Shown here piece after piece: positions 46,903-58,217 of a stretch of DNA of 64,000 nucleotides (the stretch's first letter is position 1; each line of letters opens with the position of its first letter). The stretch is from positions 55,748,712-55,812,711 of the forward strand of contig NC_077224.1 of assembly GCF_024763615.1 (NCBI RefSeq), written 5' to 3'. Under the pieces are notes generated by a model that saw nothing but the letters and a program-made list of their open reading frames with translations, ran no database searches and was not told the origin of the DNA. The translations under genes were made by a program, and so were the position numbers. This DNA comes from Phlebotomus papatasi (taxonomy: Eukaryota; Arthropoda; Insecta; Diptera; Psychodidae).

Positions 46903-48382
46903 CTTTCTGAAAATTTGTAAGGACGGGTTTTTGCTATTTTCAGCAGACAGAATTTTCGAAGAAAATTATGTCTTTTCCACATGAAAGACTATTTTCGGAT
47001 TATACATTAAACATTCACCAGTTGAAGAAGTATATCGTGTTATATCTTACTAAGAACTTTTCAAGTCCTGTACAACGAAGCTTATTTTGGTCTTTTGAGA
47101 AAAGTAACAGTATAATTTTGCACTATTTGAATAATTTCAGGTGCAACTTTTAACAAACATCAACACATAAAAAAAAAAACTTCCAGTAGATTTATTGAAA
47201 AATTGGAAAACGATAAAAACACACATTTTACATATGGAAGGACTGAGTCAATTCACATGCACAGTAGGAAGAACATGATGGAAAAATATTTTTATGGAAA
47301 ATCAAATTTTCCCTCATGTTGCGGAGTAATTCAAAAAATTCCTATTTTGTTCTCAACCACCAATATGTATTCTCTTGGCAAATTGATATGGATTCAATGT
47401 GGTTTATTTGCCGAACCCAGCTACTTCATGTATGTTTATGTATAATTCAACATCTTGGATGGCAGGGGAAAGCAATTGAGAAACCGCATATTTGTGCAAA
47501 AATTTCTATGTTTTCTGATTGTGCTTTCTTATGCGGTATATATAGTTTCTTTCTTCATTTCGTCATCATTTGAATGGCAGATATGATATTTTTCACATGG
47601 TACGCGTTATTATTCCATGGAGCATGTTTGAAATCCCCCAGGACAAATTTTTCTTGAATAAATTCCAAGCTGGTTTCTAGAAATAAATAGCATAAAATTC
47701 GGATCTGGTGGGAGTGACCTAAAAGAAATCTATAAATCAATTGCTGATGTGATTTTTAGAGTAAGAAACCGAGAGAAAATGGTGAGAAAATCTCAACAAA
47801 TCAGCAAGTTTGAGAAAATAAAGAAAATAGGATAAGAACTAACCACAAAATCACCAAAACTCGTGGCAATTCTCAACATTTGTACAATGTTTCTTTTTTC
47901 TCTTTATCCAAATCACTGTGAAATCTCAATGTAGAGGATTCTTTTCCATTCTTTCAACAAAAGAAACTTTCTCACAAATATCTTTATCTCAGTAAAATCT
48001 ATTAAAGAAAATTTACAAGTTTTATCCTTTTTATAGTACTAGTACATTTATAGATATTCAAAGGTTTATCGTGACTTGTCAAATATTATCCTTAATCTTA
48101 CAAAATATTATTGGAATGATAATAGTTAAGATTTGTTCTTTAAAATATTGGAACTTTTGAATTGGGGCTGCATAACGAGCCCAAATAAAGGCCTGAGTAC
48201 AGTGATACCGTAAAGATTCATCATATTGAACATAATATTGAAACTAATATTCTTATTCTTAGGTACTTCTTATTTCAAAGAACCTAACATTGTAGTTGTG
48301 TCATGAAGACATCTTTTGAATGTCCTTAATGCTACGTAGGTTTAATGAGTAACATAGGTTGAACAAGCAACTAGAGTGGCTC
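46903..48382. other. Gene-free stretch
   Basis: No protein family, RNA or clear repeat is recognised. Open frames around 47200-47570 overlap in two frames and show no protein character. Confidence 0.4.
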
Positions 48383-48540
48383 GACTTCCTGGTTCTCCCA
48401 AAAAATATATGGATTCCCTAAGTTCCCCGTGAGTTACCTGAAAAAATGTATGAGTTTCCGAGTTTCTGGAGTTCCCCATGGGTTCCCTGAATTCACCATG
48501 AGTTCCACTTGTTCCACGGCTTCCCTGTGGGTTCTCTTGT
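48383..48540. repeat. Degenerate tandem repeat of GAGTTCCCC / GGGTTCCCTGA units
   Basis: Units such as GAGTTCCCCATGGGTTCCCT, AAGTTCCCCGTGAGTTACCT and ATGAGTTCCAC recur with a period of about 20-25 bp over about 150 bp. The units are too diverged for a clean count. No reading frame across it is convincing. Confidence 0.65.
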
Positions 48541-48851
48541 AAATGTCAGTTCTTCTATATAATATGCAACGGCCATGATGATTGGGATGATTTAAAATTC
48601 GCCCCATGCCATGTGATGATTTAAAATTCGCGAGTTGATTCCCCTCATTAGAGTGAGACCAAAAAAAGAGTGTTCATGTGGTGAAGGGGACAGTCTTGAT
48701 CAAACCACGGAAAGAGGAGTATCGAGCTCTGTGTTCTGGGCCTTAGGGCAATGAGATAAGAGGTTATATTAAGTTCCCGGAGGCAACAGTCTGGCCTCTG
48801 GTCAGACTGGCTTAAGTTCCCAGAATTGAGTTACTGCTTGATGAGTAAAAC
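48541..48851. other. Unassigned stretch, less AT-rich
   Basis: A short direct repeat GCCATG(A/T)GATGATTTAAAATTCGC lies at about 48570-48630. The remainder (48650-48850) is GC-richer and may be an old element. No gene is recognised. Confidence 0.35.
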
Positions 48852-48940
48852 TAGGGAGAAGTAAGGTACCTTTAAATTACAGCACCTTTAAAATTGGGAA
48901 TTTTTCGGTTATTTTTAAATGAAACTAAACCTTATAATAA

Positions 48941-49347
48941 GAAGGTCAAGGAGATGAACTCCCTCCGGATGCGTTAGGGGATGCAATCCTTTCAGGACAG
49001 GAAAACAAAATTTTTTGCCAAAGCTTTCGACGCTTCAACGTGTTTTCTTCTGTGGTCAACAATGTGGTCTTCCTCTGAGGCCAACAATGTCCAAGAAGGA
49101 GTACCCGCGACGAATTCCCAAGTTTCCCTGTAAATCCTCAATTGAAATAGTGGATAGACAGTGTGGACAAGGTTTCAGAGACAAATCACAGATTTGACCA
49201 CTGAGGAAGGCGCGTTGAAGAGTCGAAAGCTTTGGCAAAGAAGTTTGTGTTTTCCTGTCCTGAAAGGATTGCACCCCTGACACATCCGGAGGGAGTTCAT
49301 CTCCTTGACCTTCTTATGCTAAAGTGTCGTCAGTAATCTACCAAAAA
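48941..49347. mobile_element. Fold-back insertion with hammerhead-like motifs and 15-bp target duplication (copy E4)
   Basis: Exact direct repeats TAAACCTTATAATAA flank it (48926-48940 and 49348-49362). The interior is a long inverted repeat: GAAGGTCAAGGAGATGAACT and CCCTCCGGATG at the left return at 49281-49315, then GCAATCCTTTCAGGACAGGA with its inverse at 49254-49273. Each arm has one hammerhead-like motif (49017-49060 minus, decayed; 49193-49239 plus). About 30 bp after the right arm are not mirrored, as in copy E3. The host MITE has uninterrupted relatives, which prove the insertion. No protein-coding content. Confidence 0.85.
49193..49239 (+). ncRNA. Hammerhead-ribozyme-like motif, copy 4
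   Basis: TTTGACCA, CTGAGGA, extra A, GGCGC, loop, GAGTC, GAAAGCTTTGGCAAAG. TTTG and CCA upstream pair with TGG and CAAA downstream (one bulged A), a good stem I. GAAA is followed by AGCT palindrome and T, as in copy 3. Stem II has one mismatch and a wobble. The mirrored motif at 49060-49017 (minus) reads CAGAAGA and is probably dead. Confidence 0.5.
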
Positions 49348-49492
49348 TAAACCTTATAATAATGCAATTTAGCTTCACAATTTATTTCTGAATTTAAATT
49401 ATATCATAATAAAGATCCAGTTCCATGAACAAATAGACGAAAAAGCCCAGTTTCAGAGGTACCAAAATTCAAAGATATCCCATTTCCCTCTA

Positions 49493-50111
49493 ATGTGATT
49501 TCAAAGAAAATTATGTAAATTTATTAATTCTAATTATTTATTTATTGATGTTACAGTGACCATTATGATATGCTTTACGATTATATTGTAATGTATTTGT
49601 ATCGTGATATGTGTTCTTTGCTTTTTTTGCTTACGATTTAACACGCTGAGCAGCGAATATTTAGAGAAGCAAATCTTAAATTCAAATTTAGAGAGAAATT
49701 TTAATACACAAATTTTTGCCTTTTTATTCAGCAATTCAGCAAAATTTCATCTGCGTTCAATATGACCGAATTTTTGTACTTAAAATTTAATTTTCTGTGT
49801 AGGAGAAGCATTGGCATTTTTTTAATTATACAACAATCATGCTGAAAATCATCGCATACATCCTCGGTTACAAAGCCTGACGTCGTATTCCTACTTAACA
49901 ACTCACAACTTTTAGTCAAATGACTTTCAAGGGACTTAGGGGTGCCTAAGCCCTAACGACAAACTTACTAAAATTTACATCGTAAGTACTATTTGTTCTA
50001 TTTGTCTTATTTTAGAATTTGCAGAGCAAGGCGCACTCTCAAAATTATTATTATTTTTTTGAAAGTGCTTTGTCACTAAAGTACCGCAATAATCTCTTTT
50101 AACATAGAAAT
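49493..50111. other. Gene-free AT-rich stretch
   Basis: Nothing recognisable. Confidence 0.45.
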
Positions 50112-50115
50112 TTAA

Positions 50116-50639
50116 CCCTCTAACGGGTAAGACCGCCTCCAGGCGGTCTTCACAAAAATCACATTTACAGCGACTATAAAGGTTTTATTTATTTAAAAGT
50201 ACTATAGTGTCCTCGGTAATAGTCTTATCTCTTATAAACATCTCTTGAAAGTTTGAACCCATTTTGACTCTTCGTTTTGTTGCTATTCCCAGTTTTGTGT
50301 GACAGGTCAGAGAAAAAGCAACAAAAAATATTTGTGCAAAAAAACTCATTTCCAATTTCCATAAAAATAAAAGTTACCTGACTAAAATAAATTTATTTTT
50401 TTACTGAAAGATATGTCATTCTACTTTGTACATTTTATTTAAAAAAAATTGAAAAAACTAAAAATGTGAATTTTAGAAGCAAAAAGAGTTTCAAAAAAAA
50501 TTATATTTTCTCATCTAGCGCCTAAACTAAAAGCGATAATGAAGAATGGATGGTTTTTTCAACTTTATTTGATCAATTATCCCAGAAAACATTGGTTTAG
50601 AACTTTTTTCCGCATATTAAAGAAAATACCGTTAGAGGG
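50116..50639. mobile_element. piggyBac-type MITE with TTAA duplication
   Basis: The terminal inverted repeats are CCCTCTAACGG (exact 11 bp), and each end abuts TTAA (50112-50115 and 50640-50643). TTAA target and CCC-beginning ends are diagnostic of the piggyBac superfamily. The left subterminal GACCGCCTCCAGGCGGTC is a hairpin. The element is 524 bp with no transposase, so it depends on an autonomous copy elsewhere. Confidence 0.85.
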
Positions 50640-50643
50640 TTAA

Positions 50644-51061
50644 TAGGGGACGGCTTTCAGATTTTCAACACACTATGGCTTCAAACACTCATTTTAATGA
50701 ACCCGATCTATTTTTTTTAGGAAATAGGGGAAAGTGCCCATGCTTGATACCATTGGAAGCTTCGTAATGACTAAATTTTCTATGTTTCACAATATATATG
50801 TGATTCATCGCAATCATATTTTAAAAACTATGGGAAAGTGGCTAGTTTTTAAAATATATTGCGGAGTCACGTTTATTGAGAAACATAGGAAAAATTTAGT
50901 CATTACGAAGCTTCCAATGGTATCAAGCATGGGCACTTTCCCCTAAGTGATTTAAGACTAGCTATTAAAATACATTTCCATAGACTGAGATTCATTAAAG
51001 GAATGTGGGAAAAATAGTGTTCGAAGCCTGAGTTTGTGCAAAGCCTGAAAGCCTTCCCCTA
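50644..51061. repeat. GGGG(A)CGGCTTTCAG MITE, CTTTCAGGCTTCGCAC subfamily, with nested element
   Basis: It starts TAGGGGACGGCTTTCAGATT directly after the piggyBac-type TTAA and ends GCAAAGCCTGAAAGCCTTCC, then CCTA. The interior (AAGACTAGCTATTAAAATAC) matches 58948-59169. A 221-bp GGGGAAAGT MITE (50725-50945) is inserted in it. Confidence 0.85.
50725..50945. repeat. GGGGAAAGT MITE, CATGCTTGATAC variant, nested
   Basis: The left TAGGGGAAAGTGCCCATGCT with TGATACCATTGGAAGC mirrors the right GCTTCCAATGGTATCAAGCA with TGGGCACTTTCCCCTA. The paralog at 58948-59169 keeps the empty site (AGGAAATATGTC), showing exact TA insertion. Confidence 0.93.
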
Positions 51062-52107
51062 AATTTATTTAGCAATAACTTCTGAAAGGGTATAATATTC
51101 AATTATATTTGGATTAGTATACCGGTCAAAAAAAGTACTAATACGTTGCATTACATTTTGCAAAAGTATCCTCATCGATATAATACAAAATATGGAACTT
51201 TTGCTGTTTTATTTTCAAACATCAATGTCAAGCAATTAAAAATTCTCAGAATTTATATTAATTAATAGAAACTACACCAAACATATTTTTCTCAATTACC
51301 GATGCACAAATAACCATGGATAGAAATATATTCTTGAAATTCTGCAAAACTTTATTATTTATGTCACATGATTAATTTTAATTGCAGAAGTCGATTCTCT
51401 AATGACTTTCCAAACACACTATGCTCGCCCATTTTGCTGCTGAAAATAGCACTGAAAAGACACCACATATAGGTGAGATTTATGAATTTATTGTGAAAGT
51501 TTTCAACAAAATGAGATAAAATTTATTTCCACCTTCTCTAGTTCCGGGGACAGAAAGAAGAATGTGGGAATTCCACCAATTCATTTAGATATTGAATGGT
51601 TTTGGCTTAGGATGAATCTACTATGAGTTGGAATGTTGAAAAATTGAACAAACAAACCAGAAAATATTTAAATGAACGGCTTTATTTAAAAAAACATATC
51701 TGCGCAAGAAAAAACATGAAAAAAACTCGTAGTAAAAATAAATTGAAATATATCTGTATTCTGCGTACACAGATTTGTTGGTTCATTTTTTGAATCACAT
51801 AATTTTATGGTTTAGCAACTGTCAATGGAATTTTACGAGTGGATTTTGTGCAACAGAAATACTTTTTAAAATTCCACCTCTATTTTTTTATTGGATAGAC
51901 TTTACGTTGAATTATATCACGGTGTTTGTTGATTATGAAATAAAAAACCGCCAAAAAATCACAAAAACGTTTTTATTTGCGATAAAGTGGACAGTACATA
52001 TTTATTTTGTTTATTATGTTTGTAGTATGACAAAGGTTAGAGTAAGGCGTGTCCAGAAAAAGATTTTCCTTTGTAATAAAATGGCTCAGAAATATTAACC
52101 ACACTGG
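51062..52107. other. Gene-free AT-rich stretch
   Basis: No recognisable gene or repeat. A plus-strand frame of 107 codons at 51775-52098 has a hydrophobic-basic composition but matches no family I know and lies in very AT-rich DNA. Confidence 0.4.
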
Positions 52108-53225
52108 TAAAGGAAGGCATTCAGGCTTCACACATAGGGGAAAGTGACCATGCTTGATACTGTAAAATGATGTCCAAGGTTTGTGATTATTTTCTGATTA
52201 ACACACAAACCGAAGCGATTCTTGCACTATGACAAAAAAATGTCTCACTAATTAGGTTCATAAGCCAACCTCAAATAGTTCCTGGAAATCCTTAGATTTT
52301 CCTCAAGAAGAAAATGGAAATTCAGTAGCGATTTTTATACAAGTTGGGTCCGGGGCTTTCCTGTATAATAATTGATTCGACAATTCGGAGGCCCATTTTC
52401 ACTGCAAAAAATTCACCAGATACAAAAAATTGCACATCAATATTTAGACGGAACTCTAATCTATCTGCTTAAATCGTTTATATGACTGGTTATTAGTTTT
52501 AAAATCACTTTTATGTAATTTTTCTAAGCCATGTTTTTATGACATTAGGGCGCTAGCGAAAACCATTTATTCACTTTGAGTCCATGAAAATGTCATTCTG
52601 CAACCTTAAAATTCAGGCAACAGGGTTGAAGATTATGTCAATTGTCGATAAAATTGGCGGATTGCAATATGCGTAATTATGAAATAATCATATCTAATGA
52701 TATAGTTGCCACATTAAAATTATCATTCATGGACCCTTCTTAGAATATAGGATGGACACAAGTAGATTTTATGAATTTGTTACCACCCACAAAAACAGTG
52801 TCCATCAATTAAAACTATTTTTACATAAATATTAGCACTGATGAACCCTCTATGTGCCTATGATAGTAGTTTTTCTGTACAGCGACATTAATTAAGAAAT
52901 ACTTATGAAATATCATGTATCGAAATTACAGTTTTGGGCCTATTTTTGATTTTTGCTTCCTGAAACTAGGAAAAAAGAGCTAGGATCCTAATTTTTTTTA
53001 GGAAATGTGAGGCTTAGCACAAGCTATTGAAATATATTGCGATGAGTCATAACTATTGATTAACATAGGAAAAAAATAGTTATTATCAAGCTTGGATCGT
53101 ATCAAGCATGGTCACTTTCCCCTACTCTGGCTTCTAACACTTTAATTTTTTCCCATATTCTTTTAATAAATGTGATCTAATAGCAATATGTTTTAATGAT
53201 TTTAGTAGACAGTCTTGAGTCACAC
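52108..53225. repeat. CTTTCAGGCTTCGCAC-subfamily MITE split by a 990-bp insertion
   Basis: The left part AAGGAAGGCATTCAGGCTTC, then ACACA (52108-52136), continues after the insertion with CTCTGGCTTCTAACACTTT (53125 onward), as in the uninterrupted copy at 58948-59169. The right end is decayed. Confidence 0.75.
52135..53124. repeat. Long GGGGAAAGTGACCATGCTTGATAC element, nested
   Basis: It starts TAGGGGAAAGTGACCATGCT with TGATACTG and ends GGATCGTATCAAGCATGGTC, then ACTTTCCCCTA; TA on both sides, about 990 bp. Only the outer 60 bp or so at each end resemble the short family members; the long interior is unrelated and encodes no recognisable protein. Confidence 0.88.
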
Positions 53226-53585
53226 AATTCTTGAAAAAACAGGTCAGAGTATACCTAGGCAGGCAAGAAAAAATTGTAATACTTTACAACAATTTAAAAT
53301 TTATTTTCTGTTAATAACCCATTACTATTCTAAAACACTTTAAAAAGAAATGATTTATTGACATTTTGATTAATTTATTTTTTTTTTTATTTTAATAATG
53401 AAACCCTAAATGACCACAAATTCGTGATATTGTATCACTGTGACTATGTTGATGATTTCTTCATAAGACAAGCATCCCTATAATATCTATGAATAAATTT
53501 ATATACATCTCGTTTTCTGATCTAAGTAAAAACGGCAACACGTCCCTGCTTAATGATCGAACTCATAAGAAAAAAACTCTCCGTA
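53226..53585. other. Gene-free AT-rich stretch
   Basis: Nothing recognisable. Confidence 0.45.
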
Positions 53586-53823
53586 TACAGTAGATTCTCT
53601 CTCAAATGGGCATTTAGGGCAAAATGTCATCCGGTTTATCGATAGATTTGAGCGTCAAAGCCTTTGTAAATTCCACAAAAAGCGTTCAATTATAAAGACT
53701 CAGGATAAAATAGGAAGAACTACAACGAATTTGAGCAAATTAGATTCATAATTAAACGTGAAAATTGTTAACAAAATTTTGCGCCCAAATGAAAAAGAAC
53801 CGATTGAGCGAGAGTCTACTGTA
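53586..53823. repeat. CAGTAGATTCTC palindromic MITE, copy 2
   Basis: It starts TACAGTAGATTCTCTCTCAA and ends GAGCGAGAGTCTACTGTA; 238 bp, TA at both ends. Related by termini to 30595-30928. Confidence 0.82.
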
Positions 53824-53862
53824 TTATCTTTTCACATGCCTTTTGAGTAGATACCACTTTAC

Positions 53863-54586
53863 TACACTAAGAAAAAACCTAAAAAGTTAAAACAACTCTA
53901 TGGTAGAGTTGAATTAACTCTAAGAATATCGATGTAATTGTTACTCTTTTTCGTTTTAAATTTCAGTAAATAGAGCTGAAACAACACTTCGTGCGAGTTG
54001 AATCAACTCGTCGGATATCGATGTAATTGTTACTCTTTTTCTATGTAAAATTTCATCTGGACTGAAGTATATGCTAAGTGTTTTTATTTTAAGAATATAC
54101 TTCAGTCAAGAAGATTTTCGTGTGACAAAGTTCATATGGAACATAAACTAGAAATATGCCTAACAGTGTTTCATGGAGACATTTCGCTCGGAACATAAGG
54201 AAATGTCAAGAAAATAATCATAAAGAAAATGATGAAATAAAAAAAAAACATAAAATTGTAAGATCTATACATTTTAGGATTTGAAAGAGTTATATTAACT
54301 CTAAAAAAAGATTTGTTTTTTTTTTAACTCTTGAAATGAGTTATTTTAACTCTTAAAACGAATTATTTTCAGTCTTAAAAAGAATTATTCACTTATTATG
54401 AATTATTCATTTATTTATTTTGTCATGTAAATTTTAGGACAAAAAAGTTAAAATAACTCTTCCGAATATTACACCTAAATAGAAGTAAAATCAACTCTAA
54501 AATATAGTTAATCGAAAATCACAACGAAAAAGAGTCAATTTAACATCGATTCTAATAAGTTTTACTCGATTATTTTTCTGAGTGTA
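53863..54586. repeat. CACTAAGAAAAA MITE with internal direct repeats
   Basis: It starts TACACTAAGAAAAAACC and ends TTATTTTTCTGAGTGTA; about 724 bp with TA ends. Inside, ATCGATGTAATTGTTACTCT occurs twice about 70 bp apart, each preceded by a GAGTTGAAT(T/C)AACTC palindrome. Many AGTTAAAATAACTCT-type motifs occur in both orientations. Non-coding. The termini resemble the CACTGAGA family. Confidence 0.8.
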
Positions 54587-57292
54587 TCAATTAAATTTAA
54601 TCATAATTTAAAACAAAAAACGTTCTGAAATAAATAATTGCAAGAAAAACACTTTTTAGAATGTCCACCATAAGTAAAAAAACATACAGACTAATAAAAA
54701 AGTAAATTAGAGAAAAATACATCAATTTCGAGTTCTCAAATTTAAGTAAATCAGTTCAAAAATAAGTCCTCCAAAGTGACTAACTTTGAGCTTCGAAAAT
54801 TCAATATAGCAATTTTTTTGTATTTGAACATTGATGCCTATGGATGAAATACTTGCCTTTACTACCTCAACATATTTAAAAATGAAAAAAAAAATCTAGG
54901 AGCTGTTTTCAAAATAAACCAGAAAACATGATTTTGGAGGGGCAGAAGAGGCTAGGACAAAAAGAAAAAAGCCTGTCCTAATTACTATAGATAATATTGA
55001 CTCATGGGGAGGGGGTCGTCGAAGGCTGGAATTCGATATCTCTTACCGTTTGGCCTCTAGCCGTGTCACAAGTCGGAAAAAATTAGATAATATAACTGCT
55101 CTCTCTTTGAGTTCTAAAAGCAAAAAATGGTTGTATTCGGAGCTTTCCCTGTGTGGTGGTGCGTCAGTTTTCCCTATAAGGAATCGAATTTTCAAATTTT
55201 ACTAAAACCTTCTACAGAGCTATCTAAAACCTTCGTAAAAATGGAAAATACCATTCTATATACATACAATTTGATATGTCTCGTGTATTTACCATGAATG
55301 GTGATTCTCTGTACACACAAAATTCAATTGAAAATCCCAAAGCGATGAAATTATATAAAATTACCAGAACATTTTCACATGAGTGAAATAATATATTTTC
55401 AATGGAATGGTGAAAAAGTTTTTCAGTATTTTTCACAATGCTTGGCTAAATATTTGATGTAATCTTCATTGAAGTACAACAATGAATATACAATTTGTCG
55501 ACCATAGAGTACTCTTAAAATTTCAAGTGAATAAAAGAATGAAGAGAATGTGAAAAAATTGGGGATAGTTTGAAAAAAAAAAGCGTTGAGTTATTATTGA
55601 ATAATCCACTTTTTAGTGTTTTGTATGCTTGGGAATTTTGATAGTATAACGTGAAAAGTTCGATGCAGAATTTCCCAAAAAAGGGGTGGTCAAGAGGTTT
55701 AGGGAGTGATGGGGAGAAAAATGGGTACCATTCACGATGGCGTTTACAAATTGGCCAATCTACTGGTCATTTATCATTTCGCATCTACTCATTCTGTATG
55801 GATAGAGTGTCCAAAGCTTTAGGCTTTTCCTCGTCATATTCGCATTCCTCTTGAATGATCAATGGCAATGGTCGCAATTAATTACGCCACATTCACCCAT
55901 TCAAGTGATCTAACCTCGAAAAGTGAAAGTTGTTTCTTCTTAGTAACACCCCTAAAGTATTTGTCGATTTATCATTTTCCTTAGCACTTTTAAACTTTCA
56001 TTATTGACACATTTCCTGGAAAAATTCACTCCATCCCTCTCACAAGTTACTCCTCGTGGCTTCCACGAAAGAGAGGCCAAGAAAGCAAGCCTTAAGTTAT
56101 ACCCAACAGCAATCCTTTCATTTTGCCATCAATTTTTTATGTGTCTCCTACAGAAAACACCAAGCTCTGGAAATGTAGAAAATGTTTGCTGTCTGCAAGT
56201 GGTGTCCCTCAGATATTTTATTTGTAATTTCCCCAGACATATTGTTACACCATCAACTTTTCTTTTTACGTCTGCCATAAACAAAACTCACCGGTTTTTT
56301 CTTATACCCTTTTTTAACACCACCGCAAGAGTGATTTTCCACACCATTTTGATAAAAGGATACTAGGAGCTTTTTGCTGGTGAACTTAAGTTCTCTGCAA
56401 TTAAATTAATGTCGACAGATGAAGGGTGAGGAAATGGTCAATTGCTGTAATTATCTATCTGTGAATTTTCAAGTGCTAAATTCCATTTTGACGAACGAAA
56501 TTTGGTCAGGAAATTGAAAGCAATTTAGAGAAATTAATAAAATTTAATTACAGTATTATACCCTCCATCCATAAATGTTAAAAGGCGAGAGTTAAAATTG
56601 AAAAGGGTGAAAGGGTTTACAGCATACCAAAATACCTATGAAAATGGAATTATAAAGGAACTTGCAAAGAGCAACTTTCTTTTAAATTTTACTTATGGGG
56701 TTTAAAAGTTGACAAACAACAGTAAAAGAGTAGACATCTTTTGGGTTTGGGTGGACTATATAAATTAAATTAGGCTGGGTCCAGAATAGAAATAACTGCA
56801 GCAGTAGCAATCATGAGGTAGTTTTAAACACCGAGATATTATTGTTTGAACTCTACAGATAGAATTATGCAGTAGGTAAGGTATAATTGTCCTAATTCAA
56901 AACCAATTCCAGACGATTTAACTTTGACAGAAGATTCAACACATTAAGTTCATAGTTTTTCTGAAGAGAATTACATAAATTTGCTCCTTGACTCTTCTAG
57001 AATGTTACTGTTTAGTGAAAATTCTTTAGTTATAATTTGAAAACTCCTTAAATACAAGAAAAATACGCGAGCGTAAAATGCTTCTATTGGAAACATATTA
57101 ATCCAAATGGAGACAAGGGAAAGTTTCTAATTGGAGACAAACAGTGTAAGTGAAACACCGACGAAAGGCTTCCAAAACCTTTGTTGAGTTGCTCCTGTGT
57201 GAAGGATTTGTTCTTATTCCTGGTCTTTTCTCCTTTCCCATCTAAAACAATAAGAAAATCCCTCTAAAAAAAATCATATTTTCAGGGTTTCC
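54587..57292. other. Gene-free stretch of 2.7 kb
   Basis: No gene recognised. Bases 55630-56380 are less AT-rich and contain two open frames (55651-55854 and 56004-56366) without recognisable protein features. They may be regulatory or unannotated transcript sequence, which sequence alone cannot decide. Confidence 0.35.
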
Positions 57293-57741
57293 TACACAGT
57301 AAAAAATGTTTGGCTGCTTTACCATAATTTTCGTTGTAAATTTTACATTAAACGTGTAATTGTGTGTACTGGTACACATTCATGTAATTTCTACACATTT
57401 TTCCTGAAAACTGTGTAATGTTACACGAAATCTGTAACAAAATGCACAACAGCTGTATAATTATTCGCTAATAATTCGTGAAATTCGATACCGTGAGACG
57501 TAAAAAAACCACTTCCGTTACAGTATTCTCTCTATTTTCGCACTAGCAACAGAACATTACTTAAAAAGTACAATATTTCATCATTTAATTGATTACACAG
57601 TTTACGATTACATGAAATTTAAATTACGCATTTTCAGATTACTCCTTCTGCTCAAATACATAATTTGAGTAACTTTACAAGAATAATAGTGGTAAAAAAA
57701 ACAAACCTACAATTATCATTGTAATTTTTTTTTACTGTGTA
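57293..57741. repeat. CACAGTAAAAAA MITE
   Basis: It starts TACACAGTAAAAAATG and ends ATTTTTTTTTACTGTGTA; about 449 bp with TA ends. The interior has repeated TGTAATTTTACAC/TGTGTAAT-like motifs in both orientations. Non-coding. Confidence 0.8.
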
Positions 57742-58217
57742 TTGAAGCATTTGCAGACACTACAGGAAAACCCTTATTGTTCACAAAATAAGGTAATTAT
57801 TTCATTTGAAAAGTTCACGTACCGTTAACAATAAAGATTAGCACTTAATTTAACTAAAATTAACCAGAAATATGACATATATGTTAAACGAAATGAATAA
57901 ACAATAATCACCACATTGCATTGTGTTTTTCATTAGAAAACATGGTCGATCGATGAAAAATTCTATGGTGAAAAGGACCACTTTTAATTTTTCTGAGAAA
58001 TTAACAAATTAAAATTTGTGAATATGAATGGATTTTCGCTTTATTTGAGCAAAATTAACTAAATAATGAAACTGTGGTATAGAAAATATATAAATTATAA
58101 TAATTTAGTACTGTATTTATCATGAAAACAATGACGTTTCCATTTGGAGTAGTGAAAAATTTCCATTTGGCGCAGATTTTGAATTAGCTTAATTTACCTT
58201 ATGAGTTTTGAGTTATG
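57742..58217. other. Gene-free AT-rich stretch
   Basis: Nothing recognisable. Confidence 0.45.

Larger units (their letters stand above)
48852..49492. repeat. CACCTTTGAAT-family MITE interrupted by fold-back insertion E4
   Basis: The left end is TAGGGAGAAGTAAGGTACCT. The right end is ATCCCATTTCCCTCTA with an AGAGGTACCAAAATTCAAAG block. The interior (AACTAAACCTTATAATAA, then TGCAATTTAGCTTCACA) matches 41100-41200. A 407-bp insertion (48941-49347) with its target duplication splits the element. Confidence 0.75.

Noticed and set aside
51775..52098. Plus-strand open frame of 107 codons
   Set aside because: Rich in Phe, Ile, Tyr and Lys as expected of translated AT-rich DNA, no domain or signal recognised, no splice partner, and it ends next to a MITE.
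56004..56366. Plus-strand open frame of 120 codons
   Set aside because: The longest frame in its region but with no recognisable family, no periodic codon pattern and overlapping alternatives; not supported as a gene.
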